Assembly (NCBI GenBank): GCA_001586965.3
Contig: LUCW03000241.1
Location: 27,501-91,500 of the forward strand
Direction: 5' to 3'
DNA length: 64,000 nt
Source: Sphaeroforma sirkka
Lineage: Eukaryota > Opisthokonta > Ichthyosporea > Ichthyophonida
Each line of letters begins with the position of its first letter. The stretch's first letter is position 1. The notes below the pieces were generated by a model, which was given only the letters and a program-made list of their open reading frames with translations, did no database searches and was not told the origin of the DNA. The translations under genes were made by a program, and so were the position numbers. Below are positions 1-11,872 of the stretch, one piece after another.

Positions 1-183
1 TTCCGTTAATCATCGAATTGCTATTAGCAGAGCAATATGCCAATTTCAAATTCTCATACAGTTTCTTGACTAGTGGTAGTCTATATTCTATTCTACTTTT
101 GGTGGTAGTGTGATCGTATCTTTGACGCGTGTATCACCTCTGGATAGGTGTTCGACTTACATTTTCCATGCTATCATTTGCAG

Positions 184-550
184 ACTTGTACTTTGCGAGC
201 TTGGGATGTCCATAAACCTGTGCTTGTGGCCCCTGCAATGAATACGCATATGTGGACGCATCCAATAACAAGCATTCATCTCGATGTCCTGAGGTCTCTT
301 CATTATCACATCATACCGCCAGTTGCGAAGAAATTGGCGTGCGACGATGTGGGTATGTGGGTATATATGTCATCATATTAATTGGTCGCGTAACCCATTG
401 AGATCTCATACGCTTTCTGCATTCGGCTCATTCATTAGTTTCTTGTTCTTCTATCCATTACTGTTACACTTTTAAGGTGTGGGAGCAATGGCATCTGTGG
501 AGACCATCGTATCAGAAATATTTGATCGACTACCTGCGAAGAAACCATAA
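184..550 (+). CDS. PPCDC: Phosphopantothenoylcysteine decarboxylase, 3' two exons
   Basis: This is the C-terminal part of the flavoprotein that decarboxylates 4'-phospho-N-pantothenoylcysteine to 4'-phosphopantetheine, the third step of coenzyme A synthesis, normally in the cytosol. Two exons are read: 184-352, preceded by a TTTGCAG acceptor and ending at a GTATGT donor, and 477-550, after a TTTTAAG acceptor and ending in TAA. The intron is in phase 1 and splits a glycine codon. Family motifs are clear: RAWD, then VAPAMNTHMW (the PXMNXXMW substrate-binding motif), then PPVAKKLAC and GVGAMASVETIV. The usual ACGD after the lysine pair reads ACDD here; the cysteine is kept. Upstream exons with the flavin-binding histidine lie outside the window or could not be found in bases 1-183. 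The protein ends soon after the last helix, as in the family. Confidence 0.85.
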
Positions 551-3469
551 GTTTTGTGACAAATAATTGTCCTGTTCAGTGTTGCGAATGCATCAAATAC
601 TGCACTATGGAGATTGCTTTGGGTCGTTTTCGACAGGCAGTCACTGCCAAATAGGCTGAACTTAAACACACGCCCAGTTCATGACGATCCGTAAGCAACG
701 TATCTTCTCAATGGTGATCGTATCTGATCATAGTGCAGTATTCCATGCTTGCTACATGTAGGAGTTATAAGTTGATCGTTGCCGTTGATGTTATTGTTTT
801 CGGCTCTCACGATATTCGAGTTTAGTAAACATTGCTACTAAAGGCTATTGTTTCTTACTCGATTGGTTCACTTCGCGCCACACCAGATATGTCTCGTCCA
901 GCGGGAATGTTAGAATTCCGTCTATTAGTTTGGAATCATGTGTCATTTTGATTAAATACATGTTTCCCATGTGCACACATATTAAGCTATATATAATTAA
1001 GGAGGGGGGCAGTTCGCCTGCAAACCGAATTAATCGTTGTGCGTAGCCTAATGGCAGGGTACAGTCTGTGTCCCAGATCGAGAAACAGATAGACTGCGCA
1101 CATATTTGAAACCAGTGATGTCAGTTTTTAGAGATTTATCTTGGCTGTATGTGTAAAGATCAGATCTAATACATATATATTTAACATTTTAACTACGATG
1201 TTGGATTGAATAAAACGGGTAGTGGGGCAGTATATGAGAGACAATTTTTGCAAATTGTAACTACGTGCGTGATGGGCAGTGATGCCTTTGCGCCTCATTG
1301 TGACACTTAACAGAATATATAAAAATATTGCTTTTAGCAGGGCAACTAAAAATATTTGGTCAAATCGATTTTAGTTTTTTAGAATAGTATGTTGCAGTAG
1401 CTGATTTATGCCATCTGATGACCAATCACATATGGCCAGAACCTACCTAGCATGCATATTGACGCAAAGCGCAGCAGTAGATTTCATATGTGTGCATATA
1501 TATTAATGATTTCTACATCGGTACATCGCACTTGCCAATCAATTTATCCCCGAACTTTTGCACTAAGCATAATTGTTGCAGTGAATAAATAACTTGCACG
1601 GGAAGCGCGATCACAAGAAACTCCCCACCAGGCGTCACAGCGAGCACGACTGATCGATCATGTCGAGTATCTCGCTGCTATGTTCTAGATCTGAATTTAA
1701 TCGGGCATGATGCTGCATATGCGGAGACTAAGCTTATGGGTCTGTGATTTATCAATGACTGCTGTCCTAGCTCAATTCTGTTCCGAAATCTGTAGTTTAA
1801 TCGGCTTCACTCGCAACCCAGCCTGATCACGGTTGCTGAGGTGGCATGCGAGCAACAGAAGAAATACTGATCTTGCCGGAAAAAAGAATGATGTGTGTTC
1901 GTGCCTTTCTTGGTTAATAGTACGTATTATACCAAACAGGTATCCATATTTCATTGGCCGTAGTCTTATACGGGAATGTATCGCTGTGAATACATTTACC
2001 AATGGCGGTTATGGATAGCTTCTCCACTTTCTAATACACGGATCGTGTGGGAACGGGAATTAATCAGAAGGAATATGCTAAGGGGGGGGTGGGGAGAGGG
2101 GGAAAGATCTGTCACGGAGGAAGATGTACAGCAATATGTCTTGGAATTGATTTGTAGGAGAAGCGCTCGGCATATAGCACTGTTCAGCCGCCTTCCTGTT
2201 ATTGATTCCAAAGGGCACCTTTTCATCTGGCATCATCATACTCAACTTGAAAAAGTTAGGGCTCTATGCCGAAACTTGTTCTCAAGCATATTCTGTCATT
2301 TTTTTGTGTGGTTCACTTTGTCAAAATCATATGGAAGTATTTCGAACTACGAATTGTAAGACTACTATTGTAGAAGCAATGAATTTTCTGCTATGGGTGC
2401 GCTCGTTAATTGACCCCGATCGATCGAGTAGTGACAATGAGCATTTTGTATTACAAAATGTTGTAGCGCATTTTAACTTGGCTCATACATATTTTATCTT
2501 CGTTTACATTTTATATTGAAAACTAGCTACTGTATGTGAACACCCGCCAAGAATATGTGCAGTATTAAATGTGAGCGATGGTGTGACTTTCTGATCTGTG
2601 AATGTACTGAGTGAATTCCTCTGAAGCATTTGCCTTCTTGGCTAGTTCAATAAATTTATTACTGTCTGAGTTAGGATATTCTGGGGCTTTTGTCCCATCA
2701 AGGTTGCAGACAAAATGCTTGTTGCCCTCTTTGCCTACTTTTTGTATGGTCCGTCATATGGTGCTGTCCTTTCATTCGTTTCACCGCGATATCAGCCAAT
2801 ACAATGTCCCCTTCCGGGAAGTGTACGTACTTCTTTTGTATTTTCTCTTGATATTGCGCAACATTGGTGTCTAGTTGTGATCTGATTGGTTAATCCATAT
2901 CTATCAGTCGCGTTCCCCAAGATATTGTTGTGCCAGATGCGTTTACTGATGTATTGTAGTCGGTTAGTTAGGTTTGTCAGTACTTGTTCCATGATTCGGC
3001 GTGACTTATGTCTCTGTGATGAACATAGACTGTGGCCCATTTGGACAAACAAAATTCGTGAATAACAATTACAGTTTGATGCAAAAAAAAAAAATTTGAC
3101 AAACCAGCAATATGACAAGATTAAATTCTGAGTTATGAGTGGTCGTTTTGAGAGTCCCTACCCTCACGGGATAAATTTGCAAAACAGTCCCCTAGAACCG
3201 GAGAAAAGGGTATCTCTGTCCCATGCAGCATCAACATTGTACAACTACGACGTATAATTAGAGAGGTAGAACCGATGGGCTATCCACTTTCCTCTCTTAC
3301 ACTTCCCACCCACCCACCCTAGCAACTAGGCAACTTCGTTAATCGCCAAGTGTTTATCCATAGTAACCCTTGACGGGTCCCTGTACGCGTTTGCAGAGAC
3401 CTTCAATATCGGACCGGTTTATTGAACTAGGTTCATTTAGCTTTGAAGAAAACTCTGCTCGTCTTCTTC
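551..3469. other. Intergenic DNA, no gene recognised
   Basis: No ORF here resembles a known family and no convincing splice-linked exons were found on either strand. Visible items are a G-run cluster at 2082-2102 (four G runs, able in principle to form a quadruplex) and a tRNA-like hairpin at 1037-1103, both treated separately. The last 300 bases may belong to the untranslated or terminal part of the adjoining gypsy fossil, but no LTR could be delimited. Confidence 0.5.
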
Positions 3470-6400
3470 ACTTATTTGCCTTTCAGAAATAAAAATCTTG
3501 TTATAAATTGCTGAGTTAGAACACCCATTTCTTGGACTTTGTTCAACAAAATGTTCATAATAAGGGTATGAGGTCTCTGTGTTCTGGTTGGTATGGTCTG
3601 AACGAGAGGATGCCATTCACATATTCTGTACCTTGATTCGTCTATATAACTTCTGGGGAAGCTATGTTCACACAGTATTAGTGTCAGCGTCTTCGCTACA
3701 TTAGCTGCCGATTTGTCCATCATTGGTTTGAGTATAATGTATGATGAGTGCATATCTAGCTAAACTGTGTGTGCTACCTTTATTCGAGTCTATGAGGTGA
3801 CTTATGGTATCGTCTTCTATTTTATCAATGGGAAATGCGGCATTTTCTCGATTAGAATGGGTGATAGCTCTTCTTGTGAATTTTGTTCTTGAGAAAAGGT
3901 ACACACCCCTCAATGTATTGCGTCACATGTCTTTTCTGGCGTGACTATGTGTGACCATCTATTTGGAGTTTGTGCATGGTATATTCAACTGTGTAGTGCC
4001 TCACTGATTCGTACTGCGCTATTAGATTAGCTATGTCCTTGTATGTGACTGTGACTTGGTCTGCTGATTATTCCGTGGTTTATACCGCCGAGATACTTAT
4101 TACGGGGTGTGCTATGTTCTGATCAAAGTATAGCGACCATGTGTTTATTTTGGCGACTAGTGTGACCCTCCACGGTGTCTTGTCGCAAACTACTGTGCCT
4201 CCTTTCATAAACGGGTTGTTCATGTTTTCTACTACCATTCGGTCTTGTTCTAGTAGTTACAAGGATTCATGAACTACATTGCATTCGGGTAGAAAAGTAC
4301 ATATATTGTGATGCTAATGGCTTCCTCTATGATTTTATCAAGAACCTCTGGGATGAGGCCCCAGGGAGGAGTCACCCTTGTGTTCATTTCATCTACCTAG
4401 TTGTGAAGTAGTGCATTCTGTACTAAAGTATAGAACTTTGCTGTGTGTGCATTGTGCGCTGCCGCGAATATATCGATGGTGGATTTCCAAAAACTGCGTT
4501 CTCCTCCTTTATAGAACCATTTTCAGTCTATGACATATATTAGTATGGGTATGTGTACAATTTTATCATTGTGTGTGATCTTAATAGGTTCCTCCAACAC
4601 ATTTGATGTTTTGATGTCGGATATCGCTTCAAGTAATCGTGATAACAGGTCGGCAACTTGGTTGTCTTGGCCAGGCACATGATTTGCGAAGTGGCGGTAG
4701 AATGTTTTTGCTATACACTTTGCCAATATGGGATGTAGCGTTTGCTGTTGGTTCATCTGGCATAATACTTGGTGTGGTCTGTTCATAGCGGTTTGTCGCC
4801 TCCTTTGATATACTCTGAAAAAAGTTCTAGGTTGTATATCAGTGCTAGTAACTCCTTTGTGTTTGTCCCATTTATTTGTTGTGCGAAGTTTAAGCCTTTT
4901 GAAAAATAAGAGTATATTTGACTGACCCCGTCTATGATATGAAATAGGTAGCCTCTTATCCTATAATTACTTGCGTCATTCACGATTTGAAATGGTACGC
5001 CGTCCATCGGGTAGGGAGTATTCATGAACACTCGATTTCTTTGGGTTCTTCCATTGATGAGATCAGGTGTCGAACGATTTGCTGTGTTCTGATTCAGTCT
5101 CCCTTTCACAATATTGCGGAAGTGTTTCGTGGTATATGTGACCTGCGGTAGGTGGTCTCCATGTAATTTGCTAGTAGGCCGACCGCAGGATATAAATTCC
5201 TTGTGGTTCTTGGCAGTGGCCAGTCAATCATGTTTGTGGCCAGTCAATCATGTTTTTTTTTGCTTTTCTGGGTCTGTTTTTTTAGCCTTTGTGTCGTGAC
5301 TTTGACGCCTAGTATGTTGACTGTCTTGACTGCGAATGCACACTAGCCGTGATTCAGTCTGAAGTTGGCTGCGTAGAGGTTTTCAATGACATCATATCTC
5401 GTACCTGTTTCCTTTGTTCCTCTTCTGTCAGGCTAGCGATGCCCATGTCATCTACATACACTTGTACACATTCAATGTGAATGAATAGGTTTGTCATTAC
5501 TCTTTAAAGTTGTGCTGTCAGTGAAAGTAGTCTAGATGGTGCTAAAATAAATGAGTAATGCTCTCCTCTCTATAAAAATGTGAAGAAGTGCCTACTATTT
5601 TCGGGAACTACGAATAATGAAACCCTTCTGTTAAGTCTAGTTTGAAAAAGAAAGCGCACCTTGGAGGTTGTGGAGTACTTCTTTTATCTTAGGCAGTACG
5701 AATTTATTTTGCTTTTTTTGATAATTGACGTATCTCAAATATAAGCATGTGCGTACCTTCTTCAGGAATAATATTTGGTCATGCTCGCCTGTTGATAGTA
5801 GTGACAGATTTACATGTGTTGGTATTCTTCTTTAGGATATTTGTCCATCTCGTACACACTTTTAAACGCTGTCGTCTTTTTGTGGTATGTACTTGCGTAG
5901 TACGAAGTTTTATTTCAGCGAGTCTCAATTGTTTTGACATGGACTTATTTGTTTGGTACTTTCACTACTGACCCTGGTAGGTTGCAGTGTACATCAGATG
6001 GAAAACATCATTGCACAATGATTTGATAAGTCCGATAACGATTCTCGGAGGCTTTCTCGCTCAGGTTCCCGCTCCGGGTCTTCATCATGTGGTTTGAGAG
6101 ATTATTCTCATTTTTACACTGGTTGGTGTTAATGGATTGATCATACCTGCTAGATATATGCCCAGGTATGGTAAAATGTATATGTCGGCGACTTTTATTG
6201 GGGAGGTCGAGTTATTCAACGCAGATGGACGTTCTCCTTCCGCCGTAGGGGTAACGCACATTTCTGTTGATCTTGTACGCTGATTGTGATAGTTGTGTGT
6301 CGCCTGGTTGTGCTTTGAATGACAAGGATAGTTTAGTCACTACAGTTCCATCCAGGCATGAACTTTGGGCTCCTGAATGTAGTGCCATCAATTTGTATGT

Positions 6401-7702
6401 CTATGTGCAATCTTCAGTCTCGTGAGTTAGGAATTAAAGCATGTCAGAGTAATATCATTGGCATTTATCAACAACATTTTTTCATCAGCGTGATATTCAT
6501 AATGTCTACTAAGTTTATCATGTTAGTTTCCACCCAACAGATTTGTATATTTTCTTCATCCATCTTCTGTACTTTGTTTCCACTAGAAATAGTTAAATAG
6601 TCTTCATGGTAGGTGGAAGCTACATCCTTCTAAGGGTTGCTTTGTTCCTTATTGGGACGCTTGCTGAACGCATGAGGTGAAGGATTAACCAAGGTCTTCT
6701 ATGGAACGTCCTCGGCTTTGATTTCTACAGTGATGAAAGGCGTTAAGCCATTTCTTCAGTATGTAGCCTACTGGAGCCCTGCGCAAGTTGTCAATGATTA
6801 ATATGTTGTAGCTCTCAACATCAGTAAAATCTTTCGATAGTTGTTTGGAACTACGTAATGTGCTCAGCGCTGTACGCGCTACTTCAAACGCGTGTTAGTA
6901 TGTCTCAATATCTCCTGTACAAGTGATACATATTATATCAATGGCATGCTGGTACTTGCGATCAATTCCCTTTCCACTGATAAGAATTCGATTGTGTCAT
7001 GACAATCATCAATCCTCAAATATTTGCTGGTAGGCCACTTCGAAAACTCGCTCATTTTGAATAACATCCATTCTGGATCAGAGATTTTACATCTTTCGTA
7101 AGATCGAATTAATATTAATTCGCTCGTGAAGCCGCTGATTGCAATGATATCCTTATAACAGTTCTTCTTAGCTTGATTGGTTATCTCTGTAAACGATTTA
7201 TATACTCATGGTATCAATCTTTAAGATTGTTCTATATGTATTACATCTATGAGTTTGTAGAATTTTTGCATGTCAACAGGTTCATCCTCGGACTGTGCGT
7301 AAAGCTTGTCCACTAGTATGCCTATAATATAGGCGTTACCCTCGTATGTGTTCTTGTCCATGACCACTTTGAACTCACTCATTGATGAGTCTAATGGTAC
7401 TCTTGCCATCTTGTCAACTATTGTGCCTGCTATATACGCATTGTCCTTGTTTAAAGTTGGACTTACTCATTGCTGGGTCTACTGGTACACCACCCGGTGT
7501 GAACTGGTTAGTGGACTTGCTTGATCATGCTTGAGATTGTGGCATTGTGTGTGCGTGCACTGGTCGAATTCTGGCTTTACAACCTGTACTTCATCCGGCA
7601 TGCATACAGCTCGAGTTTACCTGAGTGCGTAGGCTCCTTCGTACTGCTCGTGTCCTTGATAAGGAATAGAAGTCATTGACTGTTCTGCGTTTGGTATTCA
7701 TT
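3470..7702 (-). mobile_element. Ty3/gypsy-type LTR retrotransposon fossil (gypsy-1)
   Basis: Read on the minus strand, this region has gypsy polyprotein order. A gag-like part starts near 7702 and runs to about 7220. An aspartic-protease-like segment lies at about 6240-6375, reverse transcriptase with a YVDD-type active-site motif at about 5434-5461, RNase H at about 4520-5110 (ending with an HVPGQDNQVADLLSR-type signature), and integrase-like sequence at about 3470-3910. The element is clearly broken in many places and looks old. No flanking LTRs or target-site duplication could be defined, so the outer limits are approximate. Reverse transcriptase before RNase H before integrase is the Ty3/gypsy order, which separates it from the copia family further right. 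Confidence 0.8.
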
Positions 7703-8498
7703 ATGGTGTGAGAACTCATATTCACGTGTTGGATTGGACTGTCATATTCTCTGATATAGAAGTATTCTCTCCCCCCTTAAAATCAACGCGTTCCGTGTTG
7801 AGTTTGGTTGTTTACATATATGTCGGCCTCCTTTGTGGTGTCTGTTTGGGAGATGAGTGCAGTTCTGGGGGCTTGATTAGTCCGAATTGTTGTTCTCCTT
7901 GATACATGGGTTTATATGGAGGGGTTGTGGTTTTTAGTGGATAAACTTTAGTTTATGTTGGGTTATTAAGCTACTTATTGTAAACTTGCTTTATTGTTGT
8001 ACCTAGAGCTTGTATTCGATCAGCTGATGGTCAGCTAGCAAAACCCCCGCAAAAGGCTGGTGAAAAGATCGAAAATCATGCAGAATAGTCTACCAGTATA
8101 CATACATTGAAAAGCTCTTAGGTCCACCTCAATCGACGCTGGTACTACTTTTAGGTCTGTCCTCTATCGAACAAATAGACACAAGTATTAAGATATATAT
8201 ACATATAGAGCAGATTCACTAAACACTACCCCGTTGGTATACAGATTCCACTAATCACTACCACTATCTTTACGCTCACAGGGTGGTTTTAGTAGATATA
8301 TCCTCAAACCTTACCATATTTTCAGGGCTAGTGACTAGTGAAAGTACATCATTTTGGGGTAGTAAATAGTGGATTTTGAGGGGTGGGTAGAATAAGCTTG
8401 TGACAGAGTTCATATACAAGTTATTCACATGCGAATTAATTTTCTTCTTTATTGTGTAGTGTTAATGTACATTGTAATTACTTTCCGGTAACGTTTAA
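7703..8498. other. Intergenic DNA with a short inverted-repeat element
   Basis: No gene recognised. Between 8216 and 8373 two imperfect inverted copies of a CCACTATTTACTACCCC-like sequence face each other (left 8216-8232, right 8356-8373), as in a small fold-back or MITE-like element. A related palindrome lies at 9324-9356. The rest is ordinary AT-rich sequence. Confidence 0.4.
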
Positions 8499-9289
8499 TC
8501 ACTGATGAGAGCGGTTACTCTGTGATTTGCCGAGTGTTTGCGGACAAGTCTTGGCAGTGACAATACAAATCTTGGCAGTGTGATACTTCGCAGAACGGAT
8601 TTTGTATTTTCGTGGTTTCCCTTTGCGCATGTCTTCACGTCGATTCCTGGCATGTCGACCTTTTTTAAGTTCTCGATGTTTAGGATTGTTTGGAGGATAT
8701 ACCTGACATAATTTGCTCTCGACATCGAGCTCATTTGGAATTTGCAGAGGGAATACAGGACTGTACCTGGAATATATAAAAATATGATGGAAAATGGTGG
8801 AATTTGATTAGTAATGAGGTAGCATCGAGCTATTGAGTATCGGCGTTTAAATTTACATACAATGGATCGGGTCTTATATATACATATAGATAAAACCAGC
8901 AAAAGCTAGTGACTTGCCATTTCTCATCTTGCAGGTTGTACTTTTCTTTAAATTTATCATATACCCGAGAATTGTCCAATGCTAATTTCATCCGATCTCT
9001 GCCTCCGACGTAAGCATGCACAAACCGATACACCTAGAGTGTGTGAAATAAACCGTCCATTAATGTCAATTATGCCTACAGTAGTGTAAAAGCTGGCTGG
9101 TTATTAACATGCTTGACAACGCAAAAAAAAATCTCAAAAAATCTCTAGACGTGCCATTAGATTTTAAACATCACCGAATACCGACCACTTACGGGTTCGT
9201 CTCTCAAGCCTTGAACAGTTGCCGTGACACGGTCCTTTGAAACTGCAGTAATTCCATGTAGATCAGAGTTTGTCAATGAGATAACTATC
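8499..9289 (-). CDS. Unrecognised split gene, 3' portion (three exons)
   Basis: I do not recognise the product. Three exons join with consistent phases on the minus strand: about 9289-9193 (donor GTAAGT), 9033-8861 (acceptor CTCTAG, donor GTATGT) and 8766-8499 (acceptor TTCCAG, stop TGA). The first two exons read through DEPVYRFVHAYVGGRDRM and LALDNSRVYDKFKEKYNLQ. The next section has an aromatic, hydrophobic stretch (FCWFYLYVYI), then FPLQIPNELDVESKLC, and the protein ends in a strongly basic tail rich in Lys and Arg. The frame stays open upstream of 9289 but no start was found, so the N-terminal exons are missing. A competing reading of the last exon in another frame, ending at 8495, is also open; the basic-tail frame is preferred because its phase matches the GTATGT donor. 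Confidence 0.55.
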
Positions 9290-9323
9290 TCATTAAGACA
9301 TATAAATAAATATGAGGTACTCC

Positions 9324-9356
9324 GCTATCCACTACCCTAGCGGGGTAGTGAATAGC
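9324..9356. repeat. Short palindrome related to 8216-8373
   Basis: Bases 9324-9337 (GCTATCCACTACCC) and 9342-9356 (GGGGTAGTGAATAGC) form a near-perfect stem with a short loop. The arm resembles the CCACTA...TACCCC arms at 8216-8373, which suggests a small family of fold-back elements. Confidence 0.55.
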
Positions 9357-11149
9357 AACGTACGTTTACTGTGGTCCGACACTACGTTTTCTAATTACCC
9401 TATAAAAAAAATTGGGGGGGGTCCCCCCCCTCCCTACCCCTCATGTGATTCGCTGAAAGTGAAGAAACACAAACACATACAATCTGATAATCGCTAATTT
9501 TTTGCCTGTATTACTTATATAAACGGTGTTGCCGTGCGCTTACATAACGATTCAGTCTAAGCCAGATATCCCTAGAACTTCGCACACACACTGTTTAGAT
9601 TATGATCACGAGAAAGCAAAAATCCGCTGCTAACAGAACCAAACTCGTCCGTGAACTATCTTCCAACTATATCCCAACAAATCGTGGCTTATTGTCTTTG
9701 ATAAGAACATAGCCGGATTTAGAGTTATACTGCAACCATCAGACAAGATCCCCATCATCTTACAGGACGCGCACGGGAAGTGAATATTTGACACATTCGG
9801 CCTCCAAGACATCCCATCTAAACCCACTGCTGGCTCACACGCTCACCCGGATTCTTTGGCAGGCCCCAAGTTAAAAGTATTACCGCATTCTTCTAAGGGC
9901 TCTTGGTTTCGCCGCCAACATGACTCATGTCGATATCGCCTGTAGGCTTAACCACTATGTCCTTTTTCACATCGACTAATAAAGTGTAATTAAAATCGAA
10001 CTGTGCCCCGGTACATACAGAAGCCTTCAAGAACCAAGAACCATAGCTGGAAGCACCTGGCCGTCCTATAATGACCGACCAAACTTAGACAACTCAGGTT
10101 TTAAGATCGGCGGGACCCTCTAGCTTTCCGTTCAACTGAACCCTCAATCCAAGTCTCACTTATCTCTAGATCCATATTTTGGATCAAACTATGAACATCC
10201 TGTTCACCCCGCTTATATCTAGAAAAATAAATATAATACTGTCTTTAAACGGGTTTTTACAGGTATCATTATTCGCGACGCAAAATCAAAAGATAGATAG
10301 CAGATGATTGATACTTTGCAGACCATGGAAAATTTAGCCAACGAGCTTGTATCACATACCCTAGTATTCAGCGCCTTCCCGCAGCGTTCTTTTTGGTAAA
10401 ATTATAGCAATCTAATAAACAACAAATTATGTGTCACGTGTTGCTAAAGTGATGTGAAGTGATAATACCTTGTGTGTTTGGTTACGACCAGACAGTGAAG
10501 ATGGAGGCTTCATGGGTACTTCGCGTGTTTCATCCGGTAAGAAATAAGGGAGGTCCAGTGAAGCTACGCTAATTGCAAGATCCATTTAGATACGAAGACA
10601 ACGAGCCAGCAATAGAAATTACGTGTCAGCATCTCGCAGCGATAACACCTGGTCGAATTATTCAGATGTACCCTGTTCTTTATTTTCACATGTATTGCTA
10701 AAGAGTGCATCTACCGACAGCAGTTGATCGAACCAGATAACCTACCCTACTCGAGATGACTATCAGATCATGACAACATCTGAATACTATATTATGAACT
10801 TTTAAATACAATCGAACTAGATTACGACAATGGCAAGCAACTGCGACCATATGTGATTGTATTTTTTTCTCGCGCTACACATTCAGCCTCAAGGTCGACT
10901 ATAATTATAGATAAGATAGCTCTTACTTCCTGGAAAATGCCTTATGACCAACGATCATTTCAGGTCAAATCAAATAATCATCACAGGTAAAGAAGCACAG
11001 TAGAAACTTCCCATACACAGGACAAATATCACGCACCATAGCAACTAACGTCTGATGTGATCTTTGCTACTTTATATTTGGATCCGTATTTATTTGCTGA
11101 AGACTAGCCCGAGCCTGACTGTTATCACCGCAAGAACCTCTAGGTTTTT

Positions 11150-11280
11150 TGTATATCATCATTGTCAATAGCAGTGTGTATTGTTAGATATAAATTTCGT
11201 GCAAAGCTTCTTCGCTGTATATCATCATTGTCAATAGCAGTGTATATTGTTGTATGTAATTTAGTGCAAAGCTTCTTCGC
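11150..11280. repeat. 65-66 bp tandem duplication
   Basis: Two adjacent copies, 11150-11215 and 11216-11280, both begin TGTATATCATCATTGTCAAT and end GCAAAGCTTCTTCGC. They differ by a few substitutions in the middle. It lies about 0.6 kb beyond the 3' end of the PC-esterase gene; no function is visible. Confidence 0.85.
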
Positions 11281-11872
11281 GCTCCAATGATAATTTGGTG
11301 AGCAGAGATCGAGGTGGACACGGAGAATGCAATTATGAATTTGCTATTGGGTAGAACGAGTATAAATTCATTACCGTATCACAAGTGCTTCCACCATGCG
11401 ACGCAGATTGACATCTCAGCAAATTTTTAGAAATATCAAATAGAACACTACCATGCACGCACTCGTCCATTAGTATACGACCTGTTGCAAGTCCGTTTTA
11501 CTTCTATTTCTATGTATTGGTTCGAAGGGCGCATTGTGCGATGATTCAAATCGAGAATATTTAAAATACACTGTCACAGCCATCCCACGACTGAGTTGAA
11601 CCTACAAGCATGCACCCAGGTGAAGATACAAGCATGTCCTGCCAGATATGTCATATCAACCATATCATCTAAGACGCAACAGGGCAAGCTCATGATAACT
11701 AGCTTGGGGATAGCAATGAACACAGCTCTAACCTTAAGACCAGCCAAGGTGCAAGATATCTAGGCTATGATTCCTAGTTTAGTTTATTACGATATGCATG
11801 GATAGTATCTGCCACGCAACCGTGAAGGATCTCACAAGATCGAACCAGCTTCGAAAGGTACGGCGAGATCAG

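Larger units (their letters stand above)
9290..11872. other. Intergenic DNA, no gene recognised
   Basis: No family could be recognised in this 2.6 kb. It contains a palindrome at 9324-9356, a G8-T-C8 self-complementary run at 9414-9430 and a 65-66 bp tandem duplication at 11150-11280. An open frame on the minus strand at 9630-9827 has no recognisable product and no supporting splice sites. Confidence 0.5.

Noticed and set aside
1037-1103. Possible tRNA gene with an A-box-like TAGCCTAATGG
   Set aside because: A six-pair outer stem and a second stem exist, but there is no proper anticodon arm or B-box, and the length is short. At best a tRNA-derived relic or chance hairpin.
9630-9827. Open frame with a protein-like composition on the minus strand
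   Set aside because: No family recognised, no supporting splice sites, and the opposite strand is about equally open.
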